Of a stretch of 64,000 nt of DNA, positions 55,018 to 64,000 are shown in pieces. Both the position numbers and the translations under genes were made by a program. The DNA lies in contig NC_133778.1 in the NCBI RefSeq assembly GCF_003597395.2, positions 10,515,919 to 10,579,918 on the forward strand, read 5' to 3'. This DNA comes from Chelonoidis abingdonii (taxonomy: Eukaryota > Chordata > Testudines > Testudinidae). Numbering within the stretch: position 1 is the first letter of the stretch; every line of letters starts with the position of its first letter. The notes below the pieces were generated by a model, which was given only the letters and a program-made list of their open reading frames with translations, had not been told where the DNA came from and ran no database searches.

Positions 55018-55560
55018 GGAAGTAAATGTAGAACTTAGAAATAATCATTAAAACCCCACCACCTGGAACAAATGGAAAAAATTGGAAAGTTGATAGCAAT
55101 GAGTGCAAATCAGCTGTTAGGGAATATAGACAATTGATAAAGAAAGCTAAAGGTATCAATGAAAACTCTAAGGCCTGTAGCAATGAGGATAATATGAAGG
55201 AATTCTTTAAATATATCAGGAACAAACAAAATTGAAATAGGAGAAGGCTTTTTGACCTAGCAGAAAATGGCATAACAAAATCCAGTGATTGGAAGCTGCA
55301 GCTAAACAAGTTCAGACTGAAAACAAGGTACACATTTTTAACAGCGAGTGTCATTGGAACGGCTTACCTAGTGGTGTGTGGGATATTTATCATCTGAAGT
55401 CTTTTTCTAAAAAGATATGCTAAAGCTCAACGAGAAGTTCTGGGCTTGATGGAGAAATTTCTGGGTGAGGGTCTATGGGGTGACATATGGAGGAGGTCAG
55501 ACTACATCATTTCTCTCTTCTGGTCTTAATATCTGCAAATCAATAATGTAATAGTACCAT
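55018..55560 (+). mobile_element. CR1 LINE fragment: ORF2 linker plus 3' region
   Basis: The first part reads in one frame CKSAVREYRQLIKKAKGINE, NSKACSNEDNMKEFFKYI and RNKQN, then a stop. It resembles the segment between endonuclease and reverse transcriptase of CR1 ORF2 ('(V/K)...KKGFF.Y'). The RT itself is deleted. The sequence then jumps to 3' text (ACATTTTTAACAGCGAGTGT, GGAGGTCAGACTACATCATT) typical of a CR1 3' end. It is an internally deleted, dead copy. Confidence 0.75.
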
Positions 55561-55954
55561 CTTGCAATTGGAAGAGGCAACAGTTTTATTTCTGACCATG
55601 TAGAATAACTACAAAACTGAAAGAGGAGTAGATTTTCCTGAAGGAAGAATAGGATATTGTTTCATAAAGCCAATACTGAAAAAGCCTTTTAATGAAATGA
55701 ACACTTTAAATCCTTTTTCACATAGGATTAAAACAAATGGGTCTGATTCTCAGTTATAGAGATGCCATCTACACTAATACACTGCCTGAGCAGGCTAAAG
55801 CGGTATAACTGTAACTTACTCCACTTTCAGCTCCTTTACACTGCCAGAGCAGTGTGAAGTGACCTTGGTGTAAATGAGAATCAGATAACAATCCCTAGAC
55901 ATGGATATATTTTTACAACATGCGGTAAATATAAATAAAAATATATGGAGATGT

Positions 55955-56115
55955 ACCTATCTCATAGAACTGGAAGGGATCCTGAAAGGTCACTCAGTCC
56001 AGCCCCCTGCCTTTACTAGCAGGACCAAGTACTGATTTTGCCCCAGATCCCTAGGTGGCCCTCTCAAGGACTGAACTCACAACCCTGGGTTAACAGGCCA
56101 ATGCTCAAAGCATTG
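55955..56115 (-). mobile_element. CR1 3' end, minus strand
   Basis: TCATAGAACTGGAAGGGATC, CACTCAGTCCAGCCCCCTG, GATCCCTAGGTGGCCCTCTC and TGAACTCACAACCCTGGGTT match the reversed CR1 3' region that is frequent in turtles. Confidence 0.85.
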
Positions 56116-56544
56116 AGTTTTTATCGCTACTACTCTTGACTCTCTTTCTTCACCCCCTCAGTCTGTTTCTTATGTTCACTTGTTGCAGCTTGTTTCAACT
56201 GATTGGACCCAGGAATTTCCATCCATCTCAACAAAAAAACAAAATCTCAAAAAAGTTTCCAGTGAAATTAAAGTTCAGAAAAATTTCAATTTTGAACTAT
56301 CAAAATGTGTTTTGATAATGTTGACTAGTTTCTTTTTAATGGTGACACCTTTTGATAAAAGGTAAGATATGTTTACAATATTATAGAAATAGAATGATAT
56401 ATTAACATTCATGTTAATAGAATATAAAGATTGACAATCAAAATGATAAAGTCAAAACAAGATGTTTTGACATGACTGAAACAAAACAAGTGGCCACAAT
56501 TTGTTTTGACTTTCCTGTCAAAAAGGCCATTGAAATAGCCACTC

Positions 56545-57470
56545 CTGTGAAAAAGACGGTTACTCACCTTTGTAACTGTTGTTCTTTGAGATGTGTTGCT
56601 CATATCCATTCCAATTAGGTGTGTGCGCGCCGCCTGCACATCCGTCAGAAGATTTTTACCCTAGCAACATTCAGTGGGTCGGCTGGGCACCCCCTGGCGT
56701 GGCGCCGCTATGGCACCGAATATATACCCCTGCCAACCCGTCTGCTCCCCAGTTCCTTCTTACCGCCCGTGTCGGTCGTTGGAACAGTGGAGCGCAGCTT
56801 AGCTGATCTCCACCTCCCTAGCTTTTCACTCATTCTAATACTTATTGTGTATATAGTTTATTCTCTGTAGTTCTAGTTAATAGATTTTTGTAACCGTAGT
56901 TAGTGTATATAGTTCAGAGGGTCGGGGATTAGCCCTTTCACTCTCCCGGTGCCCAGGCCCACACTTGGCTCACCGGGTTTCAAACCGTGCTTGGCCTGCC
57001 ACTGGCCGATGCCCAAGGGAGACCCCCCCCGACTCCTGCCTCAAGTGCTTGGGGGAATCCCACCTTGCAGACAAGTGCCGGATCTGCAAATCGTTCAAGC
57101 CACAGACGAAAAAGGAGCGGGACTTTCGCCTTAAGCAGCTCCTAATGGAGGCAGCCCTCACTCCTCCACCTTCGGCAGCGGCTGCCGGACAGTCCGCGCC
57201 AGGGAGAAGTGCTTCATCGGCACCGGAGAGCGCTGGCACTACGAAGACAGCTCAGCACCAGCCGTCACCGGCCCAGAAACAACTGACACGGGCAGTAAGA
57301 AGGAACTGGGGAGCAGACGCCAGGGGGCGCCCAGCCAACCCACCGAGTGTTACTAGGGTAAAAATCTTCCAACGGACGTGCACGTGGCACGCACACACCA
57401 ATGGCCTTTTTGACAGGAAAGTCAATTGGAATGGATATGAGCAAGCACTCAAAGAAGAACGTTTTGATTT
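56545..57470 (+). mobile_element. Short element with inverted ends and zinc-knuckle ORF (DIRS-like?)
   Basis: The ends are inverted. The left has TTCTTTGAGATGTGTTGCTC, ATATCCATTCCAATT, GTGTGTGCGCGCC and AGATTTTTACCCTAG. The right carries the reverse of each, in mirror order, at 57352-57465. Between them is a plus-strand frame with a cysteine-rich motif. The structure (inverted terminal repeats, a Gag-like zinc-knuckle protein, no LTR pair) recalls DIRS-type retroelements with the rest of pol deleted; this class assignment is inference. Confidence 0.6.
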
Positions 57471-57492
57471 TGACAAAAATGACACTTTCTGA
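56965..57492 (+). pseudogene. Zinc-knuckle Gag-like ORF (175 codons)
   Basis: The frame reads FKPCLACHWPMP from about 56978 in one frame, then (in the 56965 frame) DSCLKCLGESHLADKCRICK, followed by TKKERDFRLKQLLMEAAL and a serine/alanine/proline-rich tail. CxxC (twice) with HxxxxC and another CxxC give a double zinc-knuckle-like cluster, as in nucleic-acid-binding Gag proteins. The frame changes between the first CxxC and the second, so the original N-terminus is upstream and shifted. No protease or RT follows. It could bind RNA if expressed, but nothing shows that it is. Confidence 0.55.
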
Positions 57493-58769
57493 TGGAAAAC
57501 TGTTTTGTGAAAAGTGTTTCAGCCAGGACTCATGCTATCCTAGGCCACAACCCTCCAAAGACTTGCACACATAAGCGAGTCTCAGCAGTCAGACAGTTTG
57601 TTCCTTATTTACCTAAGTTCAATGGCACTACACCCATGTCTGAAGTTACTCACAGGAGTGTGTGTCAGATCTGGGCTCTAGAATGTAACCGCTCAGGGCA
57701 GGGACTGCATGACAGGGTGTATAAAGCCCGACCTGGGGACAAACGGGTCAAAGAGCTGCTGTGGGCCATGTGGGCCCTGCCCCTCCATCCCTGTCAATCA
57801 TGTCAAGGGTTGGAATAAAGATTTAAAAGCCAGAAGTGCCAGATGGTTGGTGGGCAGCTCTGGGACAGAGCAGACAGCAAGTCTACAGGGAAACTGCCCT
57901 CAAGAAAGTCATCCCTCCCAGAGGCAGTGAATCCAGGACTACACTGAAAGGACTCTGGGAATGGGAGCCAGGATCCCAGCCCCTTCCAACTCAGACAGAT
58001 TGGTTGGCTTAGTCCAGCATTGAGAAGACCCCTATTTATGTAGATGGGTGCCCTATGGATTTAGCAGCACTCACTCAGATGCCTATCGGTAACCCGCGAA
58101 TAGTGACAGACTGCCTCTTAACTATGTGTTTGTGCAATATCCAGCGCAAAGGGGTCTGTGGGAGATACTATAGTAAGTATTTAAGAGTAATAAAAGCAGC
58201 ATATTATTAACAATTGCTATTGAGATCTTTGGGGAAAATGCTAATAACAATCTTTTCTTTCTCTCTTGCTGTACGTGCTTTATTTAATCCTTAAACACAG
58301 GCACGGTCCTGTTCACAGAACATGGCTAAATCAATATATTTATAAATAGTTATATTTCCCCCCAGTTTCAATTATTCCTGAGAAACGTCCCTATCAGTAG
58401 GTGACAGAGTTCTTATTTCTTACCACATAAATCTCAATTTCAATAAGAGTATTCCAAGCAGAATTTACTTATGTCATCAAGTGTATAATGTGGCCCACCA
58501 GTAAAATTCAGGTGACATTTTTGTTGATTTTTCTTCAAAAGTCTTGACTCTGCAAAATTCTGAGTAAAACTGGATAACTCTGGCCCCTAGATCTCATAAG
58601 TCAGACCTGACTTCTTTAATAGAGACACAGAGCAATGTATACATAAATAAAATGAAAAGCCCTACCAAAATACAACACTCCACTGCACACACAATTCTTC
58701 CCACAGAGAGTAGATGAGACTAAGATCAAATCTCACATGATAGATGTTAGTCATATGCACTGTTGTTGT
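57493..58769. other. Intergenic DNA, no gene seen
   Basis: A GTTGGAATAAAGATTTAAAAG block at about 57810 could be the poly(A) region of an unrecognised LTR. Otherwise nothing recognised. Confidence 0.35.
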
Positions 58770-59030
58770 GGCCGTGTCGCTCCCAGGATATTACTGAGAC
58801 AAAAAGGTGGGTGAGGGAATATCTTCTGTTGGACCAACTTCTGTTGGTGAGAGAAGGACTCTTCTTCAAGTCTGAGAAAAGTACTCAGAGTCATAGCTAA
58901 ATACATCAACTATTTAGCTGGGACACTATGAATACCTTTCCCAGGCCCGAAGAAGAGCTCTGGGTAGCTTGAAAGCTTGTCTCTCCCACCAACAGAAGTT
59001 GGTCCAATAAAAGATATTAATCACACATTG
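58770..59030. repeat. Chelonian SINE foldback
   Basis: The plus-oriented half has CGTGTCGCTCCCAGGATATT, GACAAAAAGGTGGGTGAGGG and TTGGACCAACTTCTGTTGG. The reverse half (about 58945-59025) has GAAGAAGAGCTCTGGGTAGC, CTTGAAAGCTTGTCTCTCCC and CAGAAGTTGGTCCAATAAAA. The spacer between the arms is about 70 bases. Confidence 0.75.
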
Positions 59031-60389
59031 CTCAGTGCTCAGTGATGGGCAGCATAAGAACCTATAACTGCCATTCTATTGTTTGCTCCTTCCTGAAGAC
59101 TAGGATTTTTTTCTATTCATCATCACCACCATTATTACTCAGACTGGAAGCAGCACCCAAAATATGCCAGGTGCTTTGCAAACCAGAAGACTTGAAAAAA
59201 CGAACAATCTGAAAAGATAGAGACTAAAGTTGTGGGGGGAAGGAACACAACGTAGGAGCAAAGGGATTAGCATGATGGCAGGCACAGAGCTTACTAGTTA
59301 CAGATTTGTTTATTTTCTTTCCTCATAGTGCAACACCCTGAATTCCCCTAACTCACCTTCCTTCCACAGAAAATCCTCTTGTCTTCCTCCTGCTCCAACA
59401 TCAACCTCAACCACAGTTTCAGAGTCCTTACACCTCTCCTTTCCAGTATCAGAAGCCCTCCCTCAATGTAAACGAGCAGATCATTGAGAGAAGTCAATCA
59501 AATTGAAGTCAGCTAGGAGTTGTTCCTTGTAGGTATTGTGGAAGGAGTTACTGACATATCCAGTTACTTGCAGAGTTCCATGCGGTTCTATCTCCTTTGT
59601 TCACATGGTTTATACTATTCAAGAAAGGAATTGTATTTTGACTGCAAGAAGAAATAAAACAAATATTGACAGGATTTTAATTTCACACACACACACTTAT
59701 TTCTCTATTCAAGGGCCATATTCTACTGTGTTCCAGCCAAGTAAATCTAGACTGCTAATTAAACATCCCATTCAGAAGCTGACTGCTATGGACCTAAGCC
59801 ACAAAACACACACAGCATTGTGTATTGAATAGTACTGCAGCAACAAGTAAAGAGGAAAAGATTGTTGACGATCTTTTCCAACACTATTCAATTCTTATTT
59901 GAATTGTTCCTTCTGCCTACCTGTTTATTTCACTGGAATAATAGGGGAAATACACAGCAGCCAAGTACGTGGCTCATGAGTTAGAATGCTATGTACTGTA
60001 CAGTAAGGGCTTAAAACTGTACAAGCTTTTTTGGCAAATATTAAATTTTGCTGAAAAATGCACTTTTGGGACACTGAAACTATACACAAATTTGGGCTGA
60101 ATTTGGCAAATAGTTTTGGCCCCAAACTCCCTGAAAACAAAAATATCAGAACAACTTTTTTTTTTAAATGTTGAAAATGCTGATTTGGTATTTCATTTCA
60201 AAATGAAATTTTAAATGTATGTTTGAAGTGTTTCACTTGACCCAAATGAAAGGTTTTCATTTCATCAAGAAAATCAACCAACCAACCAAACCCAAAACCC
60301 AGTTTTGGTTTGAAACCAACTAAAGTTTTTACCAGAGTTTTCAGATCAGCTACAGAACTGAAAAAACAGTTTGCTCAGCTCCAAGTACC
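59031..60389. other. Intergenic DNA, no gene seen
   Basis: It contains the A/T-rich 'GAAAT' stretch at about 60050-60360 and a short ACACACACAC run at about 59687. No exon recognised. Confidence 0.4.
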
Positions 60390-60983
60390 TGTTACGGGGT
60401 GCTCCACTCACCACTTGTCTGGTGTCTCCTCCTGGTCACTCCGGGGATTAGCTCTTGAAGTTAACACCCTTCTCAGGATTGCATGCTATCACGCTGTCTT
60501 TCTCTCAGGTGTGCTGCTCTTCTTGCATCTGAGGAACCACAGCGTCCTCCGCGTGATGCTGCCCTCCGGCTGGGTCACTCTGCATTGTCCCCCCCTTCCA
60601 GGGTACAGTCCTTCAATTCTCTGTCACTCCCATAGTCACCTAGGCAGTCTTCCTAGTCACTGTGCCGCAGCGCTATACCACATCCTAGGTGGTGGGTAGG
60701 GGGACTCAGGCCCACCCACTGCTTCAGGTTCCAGTCTAGGGTCTCTCCACTCAGCAGTTCTGGGCATCCCTCTTCCCGGGAAGTCCCTGCAGCCTCCAAA
60801 CACCCCCTTTCCCACCAGTAGCCCCGTCTATTGCCAACTTCCTGGCTTTATAGGCCCTGGCTGTTCCTACCCAGCTGAGTCTGCTTGCAATCAATCCCCT
60901 GCTCTCTGGCTCTTCCTCCAGGTGCAGCCTGTCTGGCGTCCTAAACCCCTTCCAGTCCTGTGTGGGGTGGACACCTCATCACA
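60390..60983 (-). mobile_element. Solo LTR, minus strand (about 594 bp)
   Basis: On the minus strand it starts TGTGATGAGGTGTCCACCCC and ends GGAGCACCCCGTAACA. GCTTTATAGGCCCTGG (plus strand, about 60845) gives a TATA-like box in the minus direction. No internal region is present. No clear target duplication. Confidence 0.65.
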
Positions 60984-62291
60984 GTGTTACATGCCAAATT
61001 TTTATTACTGCAAATGGGAGTTTTTTCCGAAGCAAATCCTAAATCCATGGTACACTACTGCACATATATGCCCTCTGAGTTTACACAATAACACTCTTTC
61101 CAATTTGAGTTAATAAATCAGCTACGTTTCCTCTGCACACTAAAGAATAGCTGAAATAACTTTGAAGGATATTGCTGTTTAAATTTGCCTTTGTGCAGTC
61201 TTCATTAGAATCCGTGCAGCCTCTGGCTAAAGAGTTCATTCTTATGATCAAAGATCGCTATTATGTTTGATGATAAAAGAATGCCATTTCTCCCATCACA
61301 CCACAGGACTATAAGTGATTTATACGGTTTTATCCACTGATTAGCATAACACAACATTTCAATAAGTCATGCCCTGGCTTTAATGTTTCTCAGCTAATTG
61401 TTTGTTTTAACTTAATATTTTCCTGCCTTGCTTGAGTCTTCCCTCAGGACCATCTTGCAAACGAAATGCATCTACATTAGACAGCTAATTCAACCATCAG
61501 CACATTGCTTTAGCTTGCTTCCCAACAGATTTCATGCCTTGGACAAGAGCCCAAGATTACAATGCAATGAAAAGTGGCAATGGGACCAATCTATGGTACA
61601 ACAGACGGTGAGGTCTGAAGAGGCTTTTGCTCAGAGGTGCAGCCACATTTGAAAAAAGCTGGAAGACACTAGAAGTGTGAAGACACTAGTCCTGCAACCA
61701 CCTTGTGGGGGGATATCAACAGGGCCTGGGTCATGTACCCCTCTCTCCTCTTGTCCATTATAATTCTGCCTAGGCTTTGGCTGCAGGACAAGAGTAGCAC
61801 CCTGCAATTTCCTCAGTGAAGGCAGAGAATGATTTTTAAGGGGGAAACTGCAGCCTTTCAGCAAGGCCTCAGGTAAAAAGCCTAAGGCCCAGATCCTTAC
61901 AGATATTTAGGCACCCAACTCCCAATGATTTCAGTGGGAGCTAGGCTCTGAAATACCTCTGTGGCTCTGGGCCTCTTTCAATAGGGAAAGAGTGAAGGGA
62001 ACTTTCAACATCATTCTTTGTTCCCTTTTTCTTTAGGATGACACCCTGCTCAGCTGATAGCCGTTTACATGATAACAACTGTCTTTGGGGAGGAAAGAGC
62101 AGACGTTAGCAGAGAGGGGCTGAAGCAGTTGGTGTTAAGGCCTGATCCCATCTTTTCCTTGCTGCCTTACTGCTGGACAAGCCACAGGCCTGGTATATGG
62201 TCTTTATTAGCCATCCCAAGACCTGGCAAACTTGTATCTGTGTCAGGCTGTTTAGAGCATTGTTTTTAGCTGCCCTTATGGTCACAGCCTT
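60984..62291. other. Intergenic DNA, no gene seen
   Basis: A possible MIR-like piece lies at about 61880-61990 (CCCAATGATTTCAGTGGGAG). No exon recognised. Confidence 0.4.
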
Positions 62292-63048
62292 TGTCAGGGT
62301 TCTCTCCCCACTCTGAACTTTAGGTACAGACGTGGGGACCCGCATGAAGACCTCTCAAGCTGATTTCTACCAGCTTAGGTTAAAAACTCCCCAAGGCACA
62401 AATTCTTTCTTATACCTTGGATTAAGTAATGCTGCTACCACCAAGTGATTTAAACAAATATTTAGGGAGAGCCACTTGGAGCCCTACCTTCCCCAAATAT
62501 CCCCCCGAGCTCTACACCTCCTTTCCTGGGGAGGCTTGAGAATAATCTCCTCACCAATTGGTACAGGTGATCACAGACCGAAACCCTTGGATCTTCAAAC
62601 AATGAAAAATCAATCAAGTTCTTAAAAGAAGAATTTTAATTAAAGAAAAGGTAAAGGAATCACCTCTGTAAAATCGGGATGGTAAGTACTTTACAGAATA
62701 ACAAAAGATTCAAGAACACAGAGGATCTCCCCTCTAGGCAAAACCTTAAAAGTACAAAACCAGGGATAAACCTCCCTCCTCCTACAAAGGAAATCACAAG
62801 CCAAAATAAAAGTAAGGTAACGCATTCCTTCACCAGTAGTTACTAAAACTAATGGAGTTGGATTGCTTGCTTTCTTGATCTGTGTCCGGCAAGCACACAG
62901 AACAGGCCTCTCCCTCCAGATTTGGTCCTTTTGGTGAGGTGTCAGCTAGGTTACCTGAGCTTCTTAAACCTTTACAGGTAGAAAAGGAATTAACCCCTTA
63001 CAGGGTAAAGAGGGATGTTATGCTATCCTTAGCTGTATGTTTATGATA
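62292..63048 (-). mobile_element. ERV-type solo LTR, minus strand (757 bp)
   Basis: The plus strand starts TGTCAGGGTTCTCTCCCC and ends near TGTATGTTTATGATA. GCCTT is duplicated exactly at 62287-62291 and 63049-63053, a 5-bp target duplication. The reverse of its TTCTTAAAAGAAGAATTTTA and GGTAAAGGAAT region matches the poly(A) area of 44283-45162, placing both in one LTR family. No internal genes. Confidence 0.85.
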
Positions 63049-63053
63049 GCCTT

Positions 63054-63934
63054 AGACCACAGTTGCAAAATATACGGTCCTTGCCAAGTAAGCCAGACTC
63101 TTATTAGACTAAAGGAAAAAAGTGAGGGATAGGAAAGAGATGAAATAAGGTGAGGCAGGAAAAGGCACATGGTGAGAGGGGTGATGGTGACAAAGTCTCA
63201 CGTTCTAGGGATTTAGCCATAGCAGGTAGAGATGCCAATGTCAGCTGAGTCCCTCTACCAGGCCAGGACTGGTCTGGATCTCTCAGGATCAGGAGAATGA
63301 AGACCCGATGCTGTTAGGGTAGATCTCATTGTCCCAGAAAATGATGTAATGGCAGCCAGGATGGTAACGTTTGCTTCGGTGGTTGTTGGCAGACATCATC
63401 TTTTTGATTCAGTCAACAATTATTGTGTTTGAGCCCCAATTTTCTCTCAGAAATCTTTTATTTTCAGGACTCAAAGGGAGTAGCAGGATAGCCCACCCCT
63501 CATTATTTTGTTCCCACCAATTAGGCCTAATTTCTGACACACAAGTTTTGGACCATTATTTCCAGTCCCACACATCTCTTGTTTATGAGGCATGATCTGA
63601 ACACAGTCCTTGAGCTACATCAGTCAACATTTATGTTTGGACTAATTCAGTCTGTCTCCCTTTCACATCTTTTCCCATCACCATTTATTATTATAGGTTG
63701 CTGGGAACTGACTGTTTACAGTTAAGCTCACAATTAGGGTAAATTTTTGGCCCAATTATCACACCAAGTGTGCCATGCCCTACCCAGCTAGCACAGCTAA
63801 GGGGAGCAGAAACTCTGCCAAAGACATTGTTTCATAAAGGAACTTGTTCTGGCTCAGTGAGCAGTTATGAGTTTGAAGTAGGACCACTGGGTGAAATCTT
63901 CTGGCCTGTGGCATGTCCGAAGTCAGACTAGATC
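63054..63934. other. Intergenic DNA, no gene seen
   Basis: Nothing recognised. Confidence 0.4.
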
Positions 63935-64000
63935 CGGGGTTCCCAAACTTGGTTTGCAGTTTGCTCAGGGTAAGCACCTAGCGAACCGCGAGACAGTTTG
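63935..64000 (+). mobile_element. hAT element, left end, cut by window edge
   Basis: CGGGGTTCCCAAACTTGGTT, then GTTTGCTCAGGGTAAGC and CGCGAGACAGTTTG, resemble the left end of the hAT family seen in part at 32975-33140. The element continues past the window. Confidence 0.65.

Noticed and set aside
25600..64000. 3' exons of RAMP1, expected upstream of UBE2F from human gene order
   Set aside because: No matching exon was recognised by eye. It may lie outside the window, or synteny may differ.

Overview
The window looks like a piece of a turtle (Testudines) nuclear genome. It is AT-rich and contains no bacterial-style gene blocks. It is packed with amniote repeats: CR1 LINE 3' ends, the tRNA-derived chelonian SINE family, hAT and PIF/Harbinger DNA transposons with their MITEs, and several LTR elements. 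The species assignment rests on repeat character, chiefly the SINE, and is an inference.

The only host gene I can support is UBE2F, the NEDD8-conjugating E2, on the minus strand. Exon 2 (19579-19712) carries the start codon and encodes residues 1-39 of the N-terminal extension that docks on the NEDD8 E1. Upstream, a CpG island at 25.14-25.6 kb has a consensus minus-strand splice donor at its edge and is the likely promoter plus 5'UTR exon. Intron 1 is therefore about 5.5 kb. Everything below 19.58 kb is intron 2, which continues out of the window; I found no exon 3. Everything above about 25.6 kb is upstream intergenic DNA with no exon that I can recognise.

Layout. 0-19.6 kb: intron 2, with SINE foldbacks, hAT MITEs, a decayed 5.2 kb PIF/Harbinger element (MYB-like ORF on +, DDE nuclease on -), and a noisy second copy of about 1.4 kb separated from the first by a 25-N gap. 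19.7-25.2 kb: intron 1, with a hAT MITE nested in a Harbinger MITE and two inverted GC-rich minisatellite arrays around a CR1 copy. 25.6-46.6 kb: hAT and Harbinger MITEs, a 1.6 kb hAT relic that keeps a dimerisation domain, a near-perfect SINE palindrome, CR1 ends and solo LTRs. 46.66-52.39 kb: a complete LTR retrotransposon with Gypsy-type protein domains. 52.4-64 kb: a nested hAT/Harbinger insertion, CR1 coding remnant, a zinc-knuckle element with inverted ends, solo LTRs, and a hAT cut by the window edge.

The most interesting object is the LTR element. Its visible pol order is protease, integrase, reverse transcriptase, RNase H. Integrase precedes RT, which is the order of the rare Gmr1-like group within Ty3/Gypsy and not the usual Gypsy order. 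Sequence quality is uneven: homopolymer and single-base indel noise around 14.6-16.6 kb, 22.7-25.1 kb and probably 46.7-52.4 kb means that frame breaks there may not be biological.
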